Positions 1-6,971 of a stretch of DNA of 24,044 nucleotides are shown one piece after another. The notes beneath the pieces were generated by a model, which saw only the letters and a program-made list of their open reading frames with translations, was not told the origin of the DNA and ran no database searches. Position 1 is the first letter of the stretch; every line of letters starts with the position of its first letter. Origin of the DNA: CAYSHJ01 sp964589725 (GTDB lineage Bacteria; Planctomycetota; Planctomycetia; Planctomycetales; Planctomycetaceae); contig CAZPUJ010000680.1 of NCBI GenBank assembly GCA_964589725.1, positions 1 to 24,044 of the forward strand, read 5' to 3'. A program made the position numbers and the translations under genes.

Positions 1-83
1 GGCAGAATCCGTACCTGCCGGAGTATCTTGAGTCCCTCGCCGAATATCGCGCGACGGCGAACCAAGCGGGATCACAACCATGA
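1..83 (+). CDS. C-terminal end of a small protein, possibly a VapB-like antitoxin
   Basis: The reading frame is open from the window edge and ends at TGA 81-83. It leaves 26 residues that include the stretch NPYLPEYLESLAEYRATA. The stop overlaps the ATG of the VapC-like remnant (ATGA at 80-83), the tight coupling usual for antitoxin-toxin pairs. The antitoxin assignment rests only on that position, because the visible residues carry no diagnostic DNA-binding motif. The 5' part lies outside the window. Confidence 0.4.
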   Translation, partial: QNPYLPEYLESLAEYRATANQAGSQP

Positions 84-242
84 CCCGCTGGTTGCTCGAC
101 ACGGACGTCGTGTCGTTGTGGGCATCAGGGCATCCCGGAACATGCCAGCGGCTCGCGGGGATGCCGTCTCACCTTGGTCACTCGGAACATTAGCGATTTT
201 GAACTCGTTCCGGGTCTGACCTTAGACACATGGAGCGAATAA
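80..242 (+). pseudogene. VapC-type PIN-domain toxin, internally deleted
   Basis: The ATG at 80 opens with MTRWLLDTDVVSLWASGHPG, the first strand of a PIN-domain ribonuclease with its first catalytic Asp (LLDTD). This frame stops at TAG near 191. From about 162 to TAA 240-242 a different frame reads TLVTRNISDFELVPGLTLD, which matches the usual VapC C-terminus (TRN..DFE..PGL). A family member has about 130-140 residues; only about 50 codons remain, so roughly 85 codons of the middle, with the other acidic catalytic residues, are gone. The two ends are also out of frame. The product cannot be an active toxin. Confidence 0.7.
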
Positions 243-545
243 CGCCACGGTCGTGAGCTTTACACGTTCCATCTTTTGAAATTTTCCCGCCCCATTGAGT
301 CGTGCCGTGAATCCTCGCCGGGGCGGGCCTGCCGCGACCGGGCGGGGCGTGATAGTTCCACTGGCGGACGGATCGGGGGTTTTGGCCCGAAGCACCCGGA
401 GTGTCCTGGGGCGCTCACCACAAGCGCCGGGGACGTGATCTCGCGAACAAACTCCGGGGACGTGTGGTGACCAGTGGAAGGAGCGGTTCTTTCACCGGCT
501 CCACACTACCGATCGTCGGTCATTCGACAGGACTTCAAGCGTATC
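243..545. other. Non-coding stretch with short direct and inverted repeats
   Basis: No convincing gene lies here. An 11-bp motif, CCGGGGACGTG, occurs at 427-437 and again at 454-464. The pair sits inside a perfect 8-bp inverted repeat, TCACCACA at 415-422 and TGTGGTGA at 463-470. A further CCCGCCCC/GGGGCGGG inverted pair lies near 285-325. The arrangement could be a protein-binding site near an element boundary, but nothing proves a function. Confidence 0.35.
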
Positions 546-564
546 ACGGTTCGTGCCGAACCGT
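546..564 (-). terminator. Perfect 8-bp hairpin at the end of the replication-relaxation gene
   Basis: ACGGTTCG (546-553) pairs with CGAACCGT (557-564) around a 3-nt loop. It directly abuts the stop codon of the minus-strand gene ending at 564. There is no clear U-tract, so it is a likely 3'-end stem-loop rather than a textbook intrinsic terminator. Confidence 0.4.
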
Positions 565-1517
565 CACGCGGCGATGGGAAGCTGCGTCGGAGTCCCGCGC
601 GTTGTCGCGAGTCGGTCGCCGTGAGGCTCTGGACGATGCGGAGCGATTGCGAGTTGTCCGGGGGCTGACGCTCGGCGGATCGCCGAGTCTTCGGGAATCA
701 ACGATTGCTGGCGGCCGGTCGGCGAGTGGAACAGCGGCGCGGTCAGCGGCGCGTCGTGACTGAGGAATGCCGAGAGCGTCACGCCCAAGAAGAGGGTTCG
801 TCGCGGATTCCGCATGATGCGAGCCGCCGCTTGCAGGATGTGGGTCAGCCGATCGGACGACCGGGTCGTCACGAACAGCACCACGAAGCGGCCGTGATCG
901 AACGATGGCGTTGTGGACTGATGCAGGTCGTAGCCGCGCAGCTTGCGTTCGATGGACTCGACGTCCTGAGGCGAGCAGATGCGTTCGGTGCCGTTGTCGA
1001 GTTCGACGACGAAGTTGAAGGCTCGACCGCTCGGCGTGAAGATTTGGAACGCGCAGTCGGGATAGAGCACCGAGCCGGCGGCTTCCATGCGGACGGAATT
1101 CTCGCGAGCGAAGTAACGCACCTCGATGCCCATCCGGTGAGCAGCGACGAACGTCCACACGAGGAAATCGGCCAAACATTTCGTGTGGTGATGATGGCCG
1201 AGCGCGATCTCCTCGAAGAAACGTCGCTTCGGCAAGATGGCGTCGGTGCCGTGCAGCACGCGGTAGCCGTCGCGTGCCAGTTTCCAGTAGCTCGGCGAGC
1301 CGCCGCGACTGGCAGTGGCGTACAGCCAGGAGGTCAACCAGTAATGCTGCTCGAGTTGTTGCAGCCGCTCGCGCACGCGGCGTTCGGTGGTGAAAGGCAG
1401 GCAGAACGAGCGGCTCAGCTTCAAGAGTTGCTGCGCGGTGAGCGGACACCGGTCGAGGGCCGCCAGCACTTCCAGGTCGCGAGGCGTGATCACACAGCGG
1501 AGAGAAGAATTTGCCAT
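564..1517 (-). CDS. Replication-relaxation family protein (copy A)
   Basis: The 317-residue product resembles the Replic_Relax family, whose members were described as needed for replication and DNA relaxation of small plasmids. An N-terminal winged-helix-like region (about 10-60, TPRDLEVLAAL then a basic helix) is followed by a histidine cluster (108-111), a PD pair (153-154) and an E-x-D motif (172-174, VVELDNG). PD followed by a strand with ExD recalls a nuclease-like fold, but that is inference. The ATG at 1517 (MANSSLRC) is preferred: the open frame upstream overlaps the divergent primase gene and reads as its antisense. The start-to-start gap to the primase is 54 bp, so promoters are probably shared. 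The C-terminal 60 residues are low in predicted order. A second copy lies at 9411-10286. Confidence 0.7.
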   Translation of the reverse strand: MANSSLRCVITPRDLEVLAALDRCPLTAQQLLKLSRSFCLPFTTERRVRERLQQLEQHYWLTSWLYATASRGGSPSYWKLARDGYRVLHGTDAILPKRRFFEEIALGHHHHTKCLADFLVWTFVAAHRMGIEVRYFARENSVRMEAAGSVLYPDCAFQIFTPSGRAFNFVVELDNGTERICSPQDVESIERKLRGYDLHQSTTPSFDHGRFVVLFVTTRSSDRLTHILQAAARIMRNPRRTLFLGVTLSAFLSHDAPLTAPLFHSPTGRQQSLIPEDSAIRRASAPGQLAIAPHRPEPHGDRLATTRGTPTQLPIAA

Positions 1518-1571
1518 GTCGTGTGATGAAGCGTACCTTGCCCCTCCTGGTTTCGCTTCCCCTTCGACTTG

Positions 1572-2783
1572 ATGGCTCCCACGAGACATGGTTACGTGAA
1601 CGTTGACGAGCTGATCGCGCAGGTCACGCCGCACCAAGTGGCGACGTTCTTCGGCGTGCCGTTCCCGGCGGACGCTTCGGGCGAAGTCCGCATTCCATCG
1701 GTGTTCGCGGAACGCGGGAAAGGCGAAAGTTCCTACGGGGCACTCACGATCAACCTCGACGAACCGCAGAACCCAATCTACTGCCACGTCACCGGCACAC
1801 GCGGCAACTTGCTGACGCTGATTCACGGCTTCAAACATCATCGCCCGCCGGCAAGCGGGAAGCTCCGAGGCGACGAGTTCAAAGAGGCGGCTCGCATCCT
1901 TCAAGAGATTGCGGGCAAGGTGGATGTCGTGCTGTCGGGAGCGCCAACGCCGACCGCCACTGCTCCCGTGCTTGTGTCATCAGAACCGAAAACCTCTGAG
2001 TCCGTCCGTCGCAACATCCCGCTGAAGCACTCGGACAACGAACGCGCCCGCTCGCTCGTGACATTACACGAGCAACTCGTCGTGGATGTGGCTGAGATGT
2101 CACCGGCGGCTGCGGCCTATTTTCGCTCGCGACCGTTTCTCACGCCGGATGTCTGCCGAAAATGGCGCATGGGCTACCTGCCGCACAGCGCGTCCAGTTT
2201 GCTGCGCGGGCGAATCGTTTACGCCTACAGCAACGAACAGGATGACATCCTCTCGTACTTCGGCCGCGATCCGCAGTTTGAACAGCATTGGCTCGAATGG
2301 GAGCAAGCTGGACGCCCCGATGACAAGCGGCCGATGAAGCATCGCTTCGTGAAAGATTTTCATCGCGGCTTGGAACTCTACGGCCAGAACGGAGCGGGGC
2401 GGCTCCAGGAACCGCAAATCCGCGAGTCTTTGCAGAGCGTGGGGCTGGTCGTGGTCGAAGGTCCGAACGACGTGATTCGCATGGATATGCTCGGTGTCGC
2501 CGCCGTTGGCCTGTGCTCGAACAAGGCGACCGACGAGCAGATTGAGAAGCTCTCGCGTTTCGCTCGCAAGACCGCGTATGGGCGGATCGTGCTGCTTCCC
2601 GACAACGATGCCGAAGGTGAAGTGGGGTTCAAGGAACTTCTCTGGCGGCTCAGCCAATCCGATGGGGTGAAGGTAAAACTCGGTTGGTCGAATTCGATGT
2701 TCGGCGGGGTGTTCGCAGGACGACAACCGGAGTCGCTGACTTTTGAAGAGTGCGAGGTCATCCGTCATCGTGCTGGCGAGTGA
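1572..2783 (+). CDS. DnaG-like TOPRIM primase of a mobile element
   Basis: The 403-residue product has the layout of a short DnaG-type primase. Residues 10-90 resemble a degenerate zinc-binding domain (one Cys at 71, YCHVTGTRGNLLTLIHGF) that lacks most zinc ligands. About 175-235 matches the primase core N-terminal subdomain (FLTPDVCRKWRMGYLP, then LRGRIVYAYS and YFGRDP). A TOPRIM domain at 290-360 carries the conserved Glu in VEGPND (295-300) and the DxD in LPDND (342-346). There is no C-terminal helicase-binding domain. It would prime DNA synthesis on the element, perhaps after single-strand transfer. ATG 1572 is chosen over an in-frame TTG at 1569; no strong ribosome-binding site is visible. 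It diverges from copy A of the replication-relaxation gene. Confidence 0.8.
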   Translation: MAPTRHGYVNVDELIAQVTPHQVATFFGVPFPADASGEVRIPSVFAERGKGESSYGALTINLDEPQNPIYCHVTGTRGNLLTLIHGFKHHRPPASGKLRGDEFKEAARILQEIAGKVDVVLSGAPTPTATAPVLVSSEPKTSESVRRNIPLKHSDNERARSLVTLHEQLVVDVAEMSPAAAAYFRSRPFLTPDVCRKWRMGYLPHSASSLLRGRIVYAYSNEQDDILSYFGRDPQFEQHWLEWEQAGRPDDKRPMKHRFVKDFHRGLELYGQNGAGRLQEPQIRESLQSVGLVVVEGPNDVIRMDMLGVAAVGLCSNKATDEQIEKLSRFARKTAYGRIVLLPDNDAEGEVGFKELLWRLSQSDGVKVKLGWSNSMFGGVFAGRQPESLTFEECEVIRHRAGE

Positions 2784-2784
2784 T

Positions 2785-2801
2785 CGCCGCCTTGGGCGGC
2801 G
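2785..2801 (+). terminator. GC-rich hairpin just after the primase stop
   Basis: CGCCGCC (2785-2791) pairs with GGCGGCG (2795-2801) around a 3-nt loop, one base after the stop codon. No T-run follows, so termination activity is uncertain. Confidence 0.4.
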
Positions 2802-3001
2802 GCGCGGGCTTGTAGTGTCATTGTGGTGAGTCTGCTGCGGTGTTCCTGCTGATTTGCGGAGTTGCGTCCGCGCCGAAGAGTGGAGTCGCCTTTTTTGCGC
2901 CGACACGCCGCCGGTCCTCCAACGCGGAGCAGAGCGGTGCGCCAAGTCTGGCCGAAGGTCGGCGGCCAGCAGTGTCGCCTCTGGCGTCGAGAGCGGGGTG
3001 C

Positions 3002-3129
3002 GGCACACCGTCGCGGGCCTTGCCGGAGGCCGCGACCCCCACGGTGAAGCCGCCTGATCGGGACAGTCTTGTCCCGTCGGCGTGTCGTAACCGTGGGGGT
3101 CGCGGGCGATAGCCTCGCGACGGTGTGCC
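3002..3129. repeat. Large imperfect inverted repeat (potential cruciform)
   Basis: GGCACACCGTCGCG (3002-3015) is the reverse complement of CGCGACGGTGTGCC (3116-3129). CGCGACCCCCACGGT (3031-3045) is the reverse complement of ACCGTGGGGGTCGCG (3090-3104). At the centre a perfect hairpin, GGGACA/TGTCCC, sits at 3060-3075. Each arm can also fold on itself (for example GTCGCG/CGCGAC inside 3099-3121). Confidence 0.75.
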
Positions 3130-3447
3130 CTCATCGTGGCGTCAGTGTTGGCTCCGCCAAGCCCTTGCCGAGTCGGGTTCCACCCGCCGGCGCTCCCGCC
3201 GACAGTCCCGTCGGGCGCGGCGGACTCTGCAACCTCCGTGTCGGCGATTGTAGGCGACTTGTTGAGGAGTCGTCCTTGCGACTCTCGAAGCGAGTCCCAA
3301 CGTTCATCAATCTCCCATCATTTTTTCAAAAGCAGCGTGCTCCGCTCGGTCCTTTGTTTGCAGATATTTTGTAAACAATCTTTTGGCGTAACCGTTCCAA
3401 GCAGCGATTTCCGCTACAGCCAACAGTTCTCTTGGCATTCGGCCAAC

Positions 3448-3546
3448 AAAAAATCGTCCGCCAAGTCCACCAGCGAGAATCAAGAACCGTTCGCAGAGTC
3501 CACCAGTGCGGATCGAAAATCGTCTGCGGAGTCCACCTGCCGGTGC
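3448..3546. repeat. Three 33-bp imperfect direct repeats (iteron-like)
   Basis: The units start at about 3448, 3481 and 3514. The invariant core GTCCACC occurs at 3465, 3498 and 3531, exactly 33 bp apart, and is preceded in each unit by a CGTYYGC-like block. The array ends just before the stop codon of the replication initiator gene. Its period of three helical turns and its position suit binding sites for the initiator. Because 33 is divisible by three, the array also reads as an 11-residue repeat on the plus strand, but that frame is not protein-like overall. Confidence 0.7.
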
Positions 3547-3547
3547 C

Positions 3548-5008
3548 TCAGCTTGGTCGGTTCAAAGACTGTCCCAATCGTGTCGGGCCGTCGCTCTGCC
3601 ACTCAGGATGTTCTTGCCGGAAGCGGTTCAGAAAATGCGTCCGTGTGAACTGGCGAGCCTGCTCCTGGCATTCGTTCGCGGATCGACCGGACTTTTGAAG
3701 ATCATCAATCAGACGCGCCATCACGCGCCCGAATGCTTCGCGGGCTTCACCGCGAAGGTATTCCTCGAACGCATCGTCATCTGATCGAAGAATCTGAGAC
3801 TTGGATTTCTCGTGTTCGCGTTGTCGAGCAAGTTCCTGCTTGCGGAGTTCGTGCCACCAATCCGGCGGCGTGCGGCGAGACTCCTTTGCGGCCTTGAGAT
3901 TGTCGATGAAGTACGCCTGCGGGCTGCGTTTGAAAAAACGCTCTCCGTTGCGTTCGACGGCCGCGAGTGTGATGTCGGCCCACTGTTCGATCAGTCGTGG
4001 CGAGTATTTGCCGATGACGCGGGCAATCGTGCGGTCATCCAAGCCGATCGACTTGAGCGGCTCATAAAGTGGCGTGTCCGTCGGCTCGACACTCTGTTCG
4101 TTGCCCTGGGCATCGAATCGTGAACCACGCAGAAGCTGAAAGATGTATTGTCCCTTCGATTGCTTCCGAAAGAGGCGGCGGGCATCGGTCACGCCGGCCG
4201 GGAGCGAAACGATCTCTGCCTTTCGCAGTTGCTCGATACAGTGTGCGACCTTCCAACGGAGTGGTGTGGTCTCCGTCGTGGCCGCGAAACCGAGCACGTC
4301 CACGGCGACGTGTCGCAGATTGAGTACGGGCGTCTCTTCCGCCCGCCAAAACAGCTTCTTGAGAAACAGATACAACCGCCGAGCAGCAGGACTGAGCTGT
4401 CGATAAAGAGACAAGTCGAATCGTAAGGCACCGCCGTTCGCATGAGCGAGTTCAAAGAAGAGCGAGTCCCAGACGAACCGCCATGCGCGTCCGGAATCAT
4501 CACCGAGCGGGAGACTGTAGCTCAAGAATCCGAATGAGACGGCGCGATGCTCGCCCCGGATCGGGTCGTAGAAGAAGTCGTTCTGATAGCGAATGCCGGC
4601 GAGACGTTTGATGGCGGCTCGGAAGAGTTCGAACTCACGGCCACCCTTGTTGGTATCGTCCACGATGCCCAGCCGTCGCAGGCAGAAGTACGGCGTGGCC
4701 ATGAACTCCGCACCCGGCTCCGGTTGCGACAGTGCGAGTGCGAGCAGTCCCCACAAATAGAGTTCATCGTGAGCTGAGAGGCCATCCAGTCCACCGATCC
4801 GAACCGTGGCCTTCTTTCGGTTCCGGCTTCGATCCGAAAAGTAATACGACGTCTCGAAGGTGAAATTCGGCCGGAGCGACGCGGCCGAATCGAGCGGGCA
4901 GAGGGCGTGCTCGACGAGACTCAGTTGGGCACTCGCCGTGGAGAGCGAGTGATGCCTTTGTGGCCGAATCGGAAGACGGCGTCGCATTTCGATGACGAAC
5001 GATACCAC
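3548..5008 (-). CDS. RepA-type plasmid replication initiator
   Basis: The 486-residue product resembles the replication initiator protein A (RPA, PF10134-like) family of plasmid and element initiators. The core runs from about residue 45 (RPNFTFETSYYFSDR) through the two winged-helix regions (HDELYLWGLLALALSQ; PYFCLRRLGI; LSPAARRLYLFLKKLFWR) to about 300. The charged C-terminal 190 residues are variable. The start is GTG 5008, with an alternative ATG at 4987 (MRRRLPIRPQ). It is divergent from parA; two palindromic sites at 5060-5083 lie between them and may control both. Iteron-like repeats lie immediately downstream. It would open the element's origin in circular form. Confidence 0.72.
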   Translation of the reverse strand: MVSFVIEMRRRLPIRPQRHHSLSTASAQLSLVEHALCPLDSAASLRPNFTFETSYYFSDRSRNRKKATVRIGGLDGLSAHDELYLWGLLALALSQPEPGAEFMATPYFCLRRLGIVDDTNKGGREFELFRAAIKRLAGIRYQNDFFYDPIRGEHRAVSFGFLSYSLPLGDDSGRAWRFVWDSLFFELAHANGGALRFDLSLYRQLSPAARRLYLFLKKLFWRAEETPVLNLRHVAVDVLGFAATTETTPLRWKVAHCIEQLRKAEIVSLPAGVTDARRLFRKQSKGQYIFQLLRGSRFDAQGNEQSVEPTDTPLYEPLKSIGLDDRTIARVIGKYSPRLIEQWADITLAAVERNGERFFKRSPQAYFIDNLKAAKESRRTPPDWWHELRKQELARQREHEKSKSQILRSDDDAFEEYLRGEAREAFGRVMARLIDDLQKSGRSANECQEQARQFTRTHFLNRFRQEHPEWQSDGPTRLGQSLNRPS

Positions 5009-5059
5009 GATTGTCGTGAAGCGCTGATTGACGCGAAAAACAAACGATGTCCTGTTCGC

Positions 5060-5083
5060 GAAAGTTTCTCGGAGAAAGTTTCT
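5060..5083. promoter_or_regulatory. Twin palindromic operator between rep and parA
   Basis: GAAAGTTTCT occurs at 5060-5069 and again at 5074-5083, 14 bp apart. Each is a dyad (GAAA-N-TTTC; the second extends to AGAAA-N-TTTCT). Two identical dyads in the 136-bp gap between divergent rep and par genes suit an autoregulatory site for RepA, ParA or ParB. A TTGACC hexamer follows at 5083-5088, without a good -10 partner. Confidence 0.5.
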
Positions 5084-5144
5084 TGACCGGCCAACAGAGT
5101 GCGTTGCTTGTCAATCGGGCAAAGGCGCAAGTTGTGGTAATCTC

Positions 5145-6014
5145 GTGAACGTGCCTGAACCAACCGCTCGTCGAGCCACCGTCATCACGTCGCTCAATCT
5201 CAAGGGCGGAGTCGGCAAGACACATGCTTGCTGGTTGATCGCCGGAGTCTGCCAAGAGCAAAACCGTAAGTGCCTCGTGCTCGATCTCGACAAGCAAGGC
5301 AACATCTCAACGAGCTTGCTTCCGAACTTCGACGGCAGCGTCGGCACGGATGCGTTTTTCAATCCGGCGATTGATCCCAATCTGTCGACGCTGATTCGCA
5401 AGACGGCGTTCTCTTGTCTCGACGTGATCCCCGGCAGTTTCGCACTCGAACACTACAACCTCACCGATCCCGCTCAATGGAAGTCGTCCGGCCTCGTGCT
5501 GTCTCTGGTCGATCCGCTCCGCGAGGCGTCCAACTTTTACGATTACATCCTGCTGGACTGCCCTGCCGACATTTCGCTCATCACGTATGCCGCGTTGTGT
5601 GCGTCGGACTTTTTACTCGTCCCTCTGGAAGCCGCACAGTGGGGAGCACTCGGCACACAACACGTCCTCAAGACGTATGAGCATGTCCAACAGCAATACA
5701 ACGCGGACCTACAACTGCTCGGCTTCGTCGTGTCTCGCTTCAAACGGCGGCGGAAATATCAAACCACGTACCTCAAGCAACTTCGTGAGCATTTCGGCGA
5801 AGACGCTTTCGAGACGTTCATCCCCGACCTCTCGACTTTCGAGCAAGCGGTGACGGACCGCATCCCCGTCAATCTTCATTCCCCCCGTTCCCATGCCAGT
5901 CACGTCGCCCGTGAATTCTTCGCCGAAATCGAACGCCGTTCGGAAAGGCTCCGAACAGTCCGCGATGTCCGCGGCCTCGGCGGCGTTCGGGAGCCAGTCG
6001 GGACTGTCGCTTGA
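5145..6014 (+). CDS. parA: ParA-family partition ATPase
   Basis: This is a deviant Walker-type ATPase for DNA partition. Counting from GTG 5145 (289 residues), the Walker A motif KGGVGKT is at 20-26, the A' motif is LDLDKQGNIST, and Walker B is LLDCPAD. DLDKQGN replaces the more usual DLDPQGN. There is no ATG near the N-terminus. GTG at 5145 or 5151 places the first strand (ATVITSLNLK) at the normal distance; the frame is open further upstream to a TTG at 5028. The 3' end overlaps parB by 122 nt. With ParB it should segregate the circular form or stabilise the element. Confidence 0.82.
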   Translation: MNVPEPTARRATVITSLNLKGGVGKTHACWLIAGVCQEQNRKCLVLDLDKQGNISTSLLPNFDGSVGTDAFFNPAIDPNLSTLIRKTAFSCLDVIPGSFALEHYNLTDPAQWKSSGLVLSLVDPLREASNFYDYILLDCPADISLITYAALCASDFLLVPLEAAQWGALGTQHVLKTYEHVQQQYNADLQLLGFVVSRFKRRRKYQTTYLKQLREHFGEDAFETFIPDLSTFEQAVTDRIPVNLHSPRSHASHVAREFFAEIERRSERLRTVRDVRGLGGVREPVGTVA

Positions 6015-6828
6015 TCCGACTCAAGCCGCCGTCCCGCCGGATCATCAAGGCCGACGACGGTTGCCGAATTCGTACCTGATCCGGCGCGAGCAACTCGCCC
6101 CCGATCCGACTCAGCCAAGAAAAGTCTTCGACGAACAAGAACTGTCTGACCTCGCCGCGTCGATTCAGTCACGCGGCATCAAGCAACCGCTCACAGTCCG
6201 CTGGGACACCGCCACAAGCAAGTACATGGTCATCGACGGTGGCCGCCGCTTCCTCGCTGCTGAGCGGCTTGGTCTCGACGAGCTTCCCTGCTGGATTCAA
6301 GAAGGCGACTCGAAAGATGTCTTGGTCGATCAAATCGTCCACAACTGGCAACGTGCCGATCTCCGTCCCGAAGAAACCGCCGACGCTCTGGCTCGCCTCC
6401 GCGACGAATTCGATCTCTCGCAGAAACAGATTTCGGACCTGACCGGTAAGCCGCAAGGTGAGATCAGCAAGTTCCTCGGCATCCACGACCGCGTCGTTCC
6501 CGAAGTCCAGCAAATGGCCCGCGAGCAATTCGACGCGGCTCCTACGCTCACGATGCGGCATCTCTACAACCTTTCAAAGTTACCTCGCAGCGAACAGAAA
6601 GCCGTTGCCGATGAAATCCGCCACTCGAAGCTCACGGCGGTAGAGACGGAAGCACTCATCGCTCGTTCAATGGGCAGCAGCAAGACTCGGACGACAGGAG
6701 TTCAAAAACGACAGCGTCGATTCCGGACTGAGACGGCTGACGTGATGATGACCTTCAGGAAAGAAAACGCGACGGACGCTGACGTGGAAGCGGTCCTCGA
6801 CGCCATTCGACGACAGTTGGGTCATTGA
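5893..6828 (+). CDS. parB: ParB/Spo0J-family partition protein
   Basis: The 311-residue product is a centromere-binding protein. It has the ParB N-terminal domain (about 60-150: LAPDPTQPRKVFDE, LAASIQSRGIKQPLTV, GGRRFLAAERLGL), the motif HNWQRADLRPEETADALARL, and a helix-turn-helix at about 180-200 (LSQKQISDLTGKPQGEISKF). The C-terminal 60 residues are basic and probably dimerise. The start shown overlaps parA by 122 nt. An internal ATG at 5965 (MSAASAAFG) would shorten the overlap to 50 nt and remove a low-complexity leader. No parS-like 16-bp palindrome was recognised with certainty; the dyads at 5060-5083 are candidates. Confidence 0.85.
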   Translation: MPVTSPVNSSPKSNAVRKGSEQSAMSAASAAFGSQSGLSLDPTQAAVPPDHQGRRRLPNSYLIRREQLAPDPTQPRKVFDEQELSDLAASIQSRGIKQPLTVRWDTATSKYMVIDGGRRFLAAERLGLDELPCWIQEGDSKDVLVDQIVHNWQRADLRPEETADALARLRDEFDLSQKQISDLTGKPQGEISKFLGIHDRVVPEVQQMAREQFDAAPTLTMRHLYNLSKLPRSEQKAVADEIRHSKLTAVETEALIARSMGSSKTRTTGVQKRQRRFRTETADVMMTFRKENATDADVEAVLDAIRRQLGH

Positions 6829-6971
6829 ATGCGTCAGGAAGTGGGACTCGACGTACACAGCAACGCCAATCAATATGTGGTCGTTCCTGCCGAGGGGCGG
6901 TCAGACTATGATCGCCGCGATCCCACATCGTGCGGCGGCGGCTCGCGCGTCATTCAGTCGAGAGTCTTCCG

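Larger units (their letters stand above)
2802..3547. other. 746-bp non-coding region between primase and rep: candidate replication origin
   Basis: No open frame here looks like a protein. The region contains a large inverted repeat (3002-3129), an AT-rich run around 3318-3382 (ATCATTTTTT, then GATATTTTGTAAACAATC) and three 33-bp direct repeats (3448-3546) against the end of the initiator gene. An AT-rich segment beside direct repeats and a rep gene is the usual look of an iteron-type plasmid origin. This is inference from layout. Confidence 0.45.

Noticed and set aside
1..600. Left attachment site (copy of the tRNA-Arg 3' end)
   Set aside because: No match to the T-arm/acceptor segment was found by eye, so the left boundary is taken to be outside the window.
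544..1526. Long alternative open frames on both strands over the copy A replication-relaxation gene (for example 301 codons on the minus strand from 1449)
   Set aside because: They are rich in Arg, His and Ala with no domain, and the 564-1517 frame has family similarity and an obvious start.
2100..3134. 344-codon minus-strand frame antisense to the primase
   Set aside because: It is an antisense shadow of a clearly conserved TOPRIM gene and has no recognisable domain.
3448..3546. Possible CRISPR array
   Set aside because: Only three head-to-tail imperfect units without unique spacers and no cas genes; these are direct repeats.
3136..3648. Plus-strand frame with an 11-residue repeat (SAKST/AEST)
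   Set aside because: The repeat is the translation of the 33-bp DNA repeats; the remainder is low-complexity and overlaps the rep gene end in antisense.
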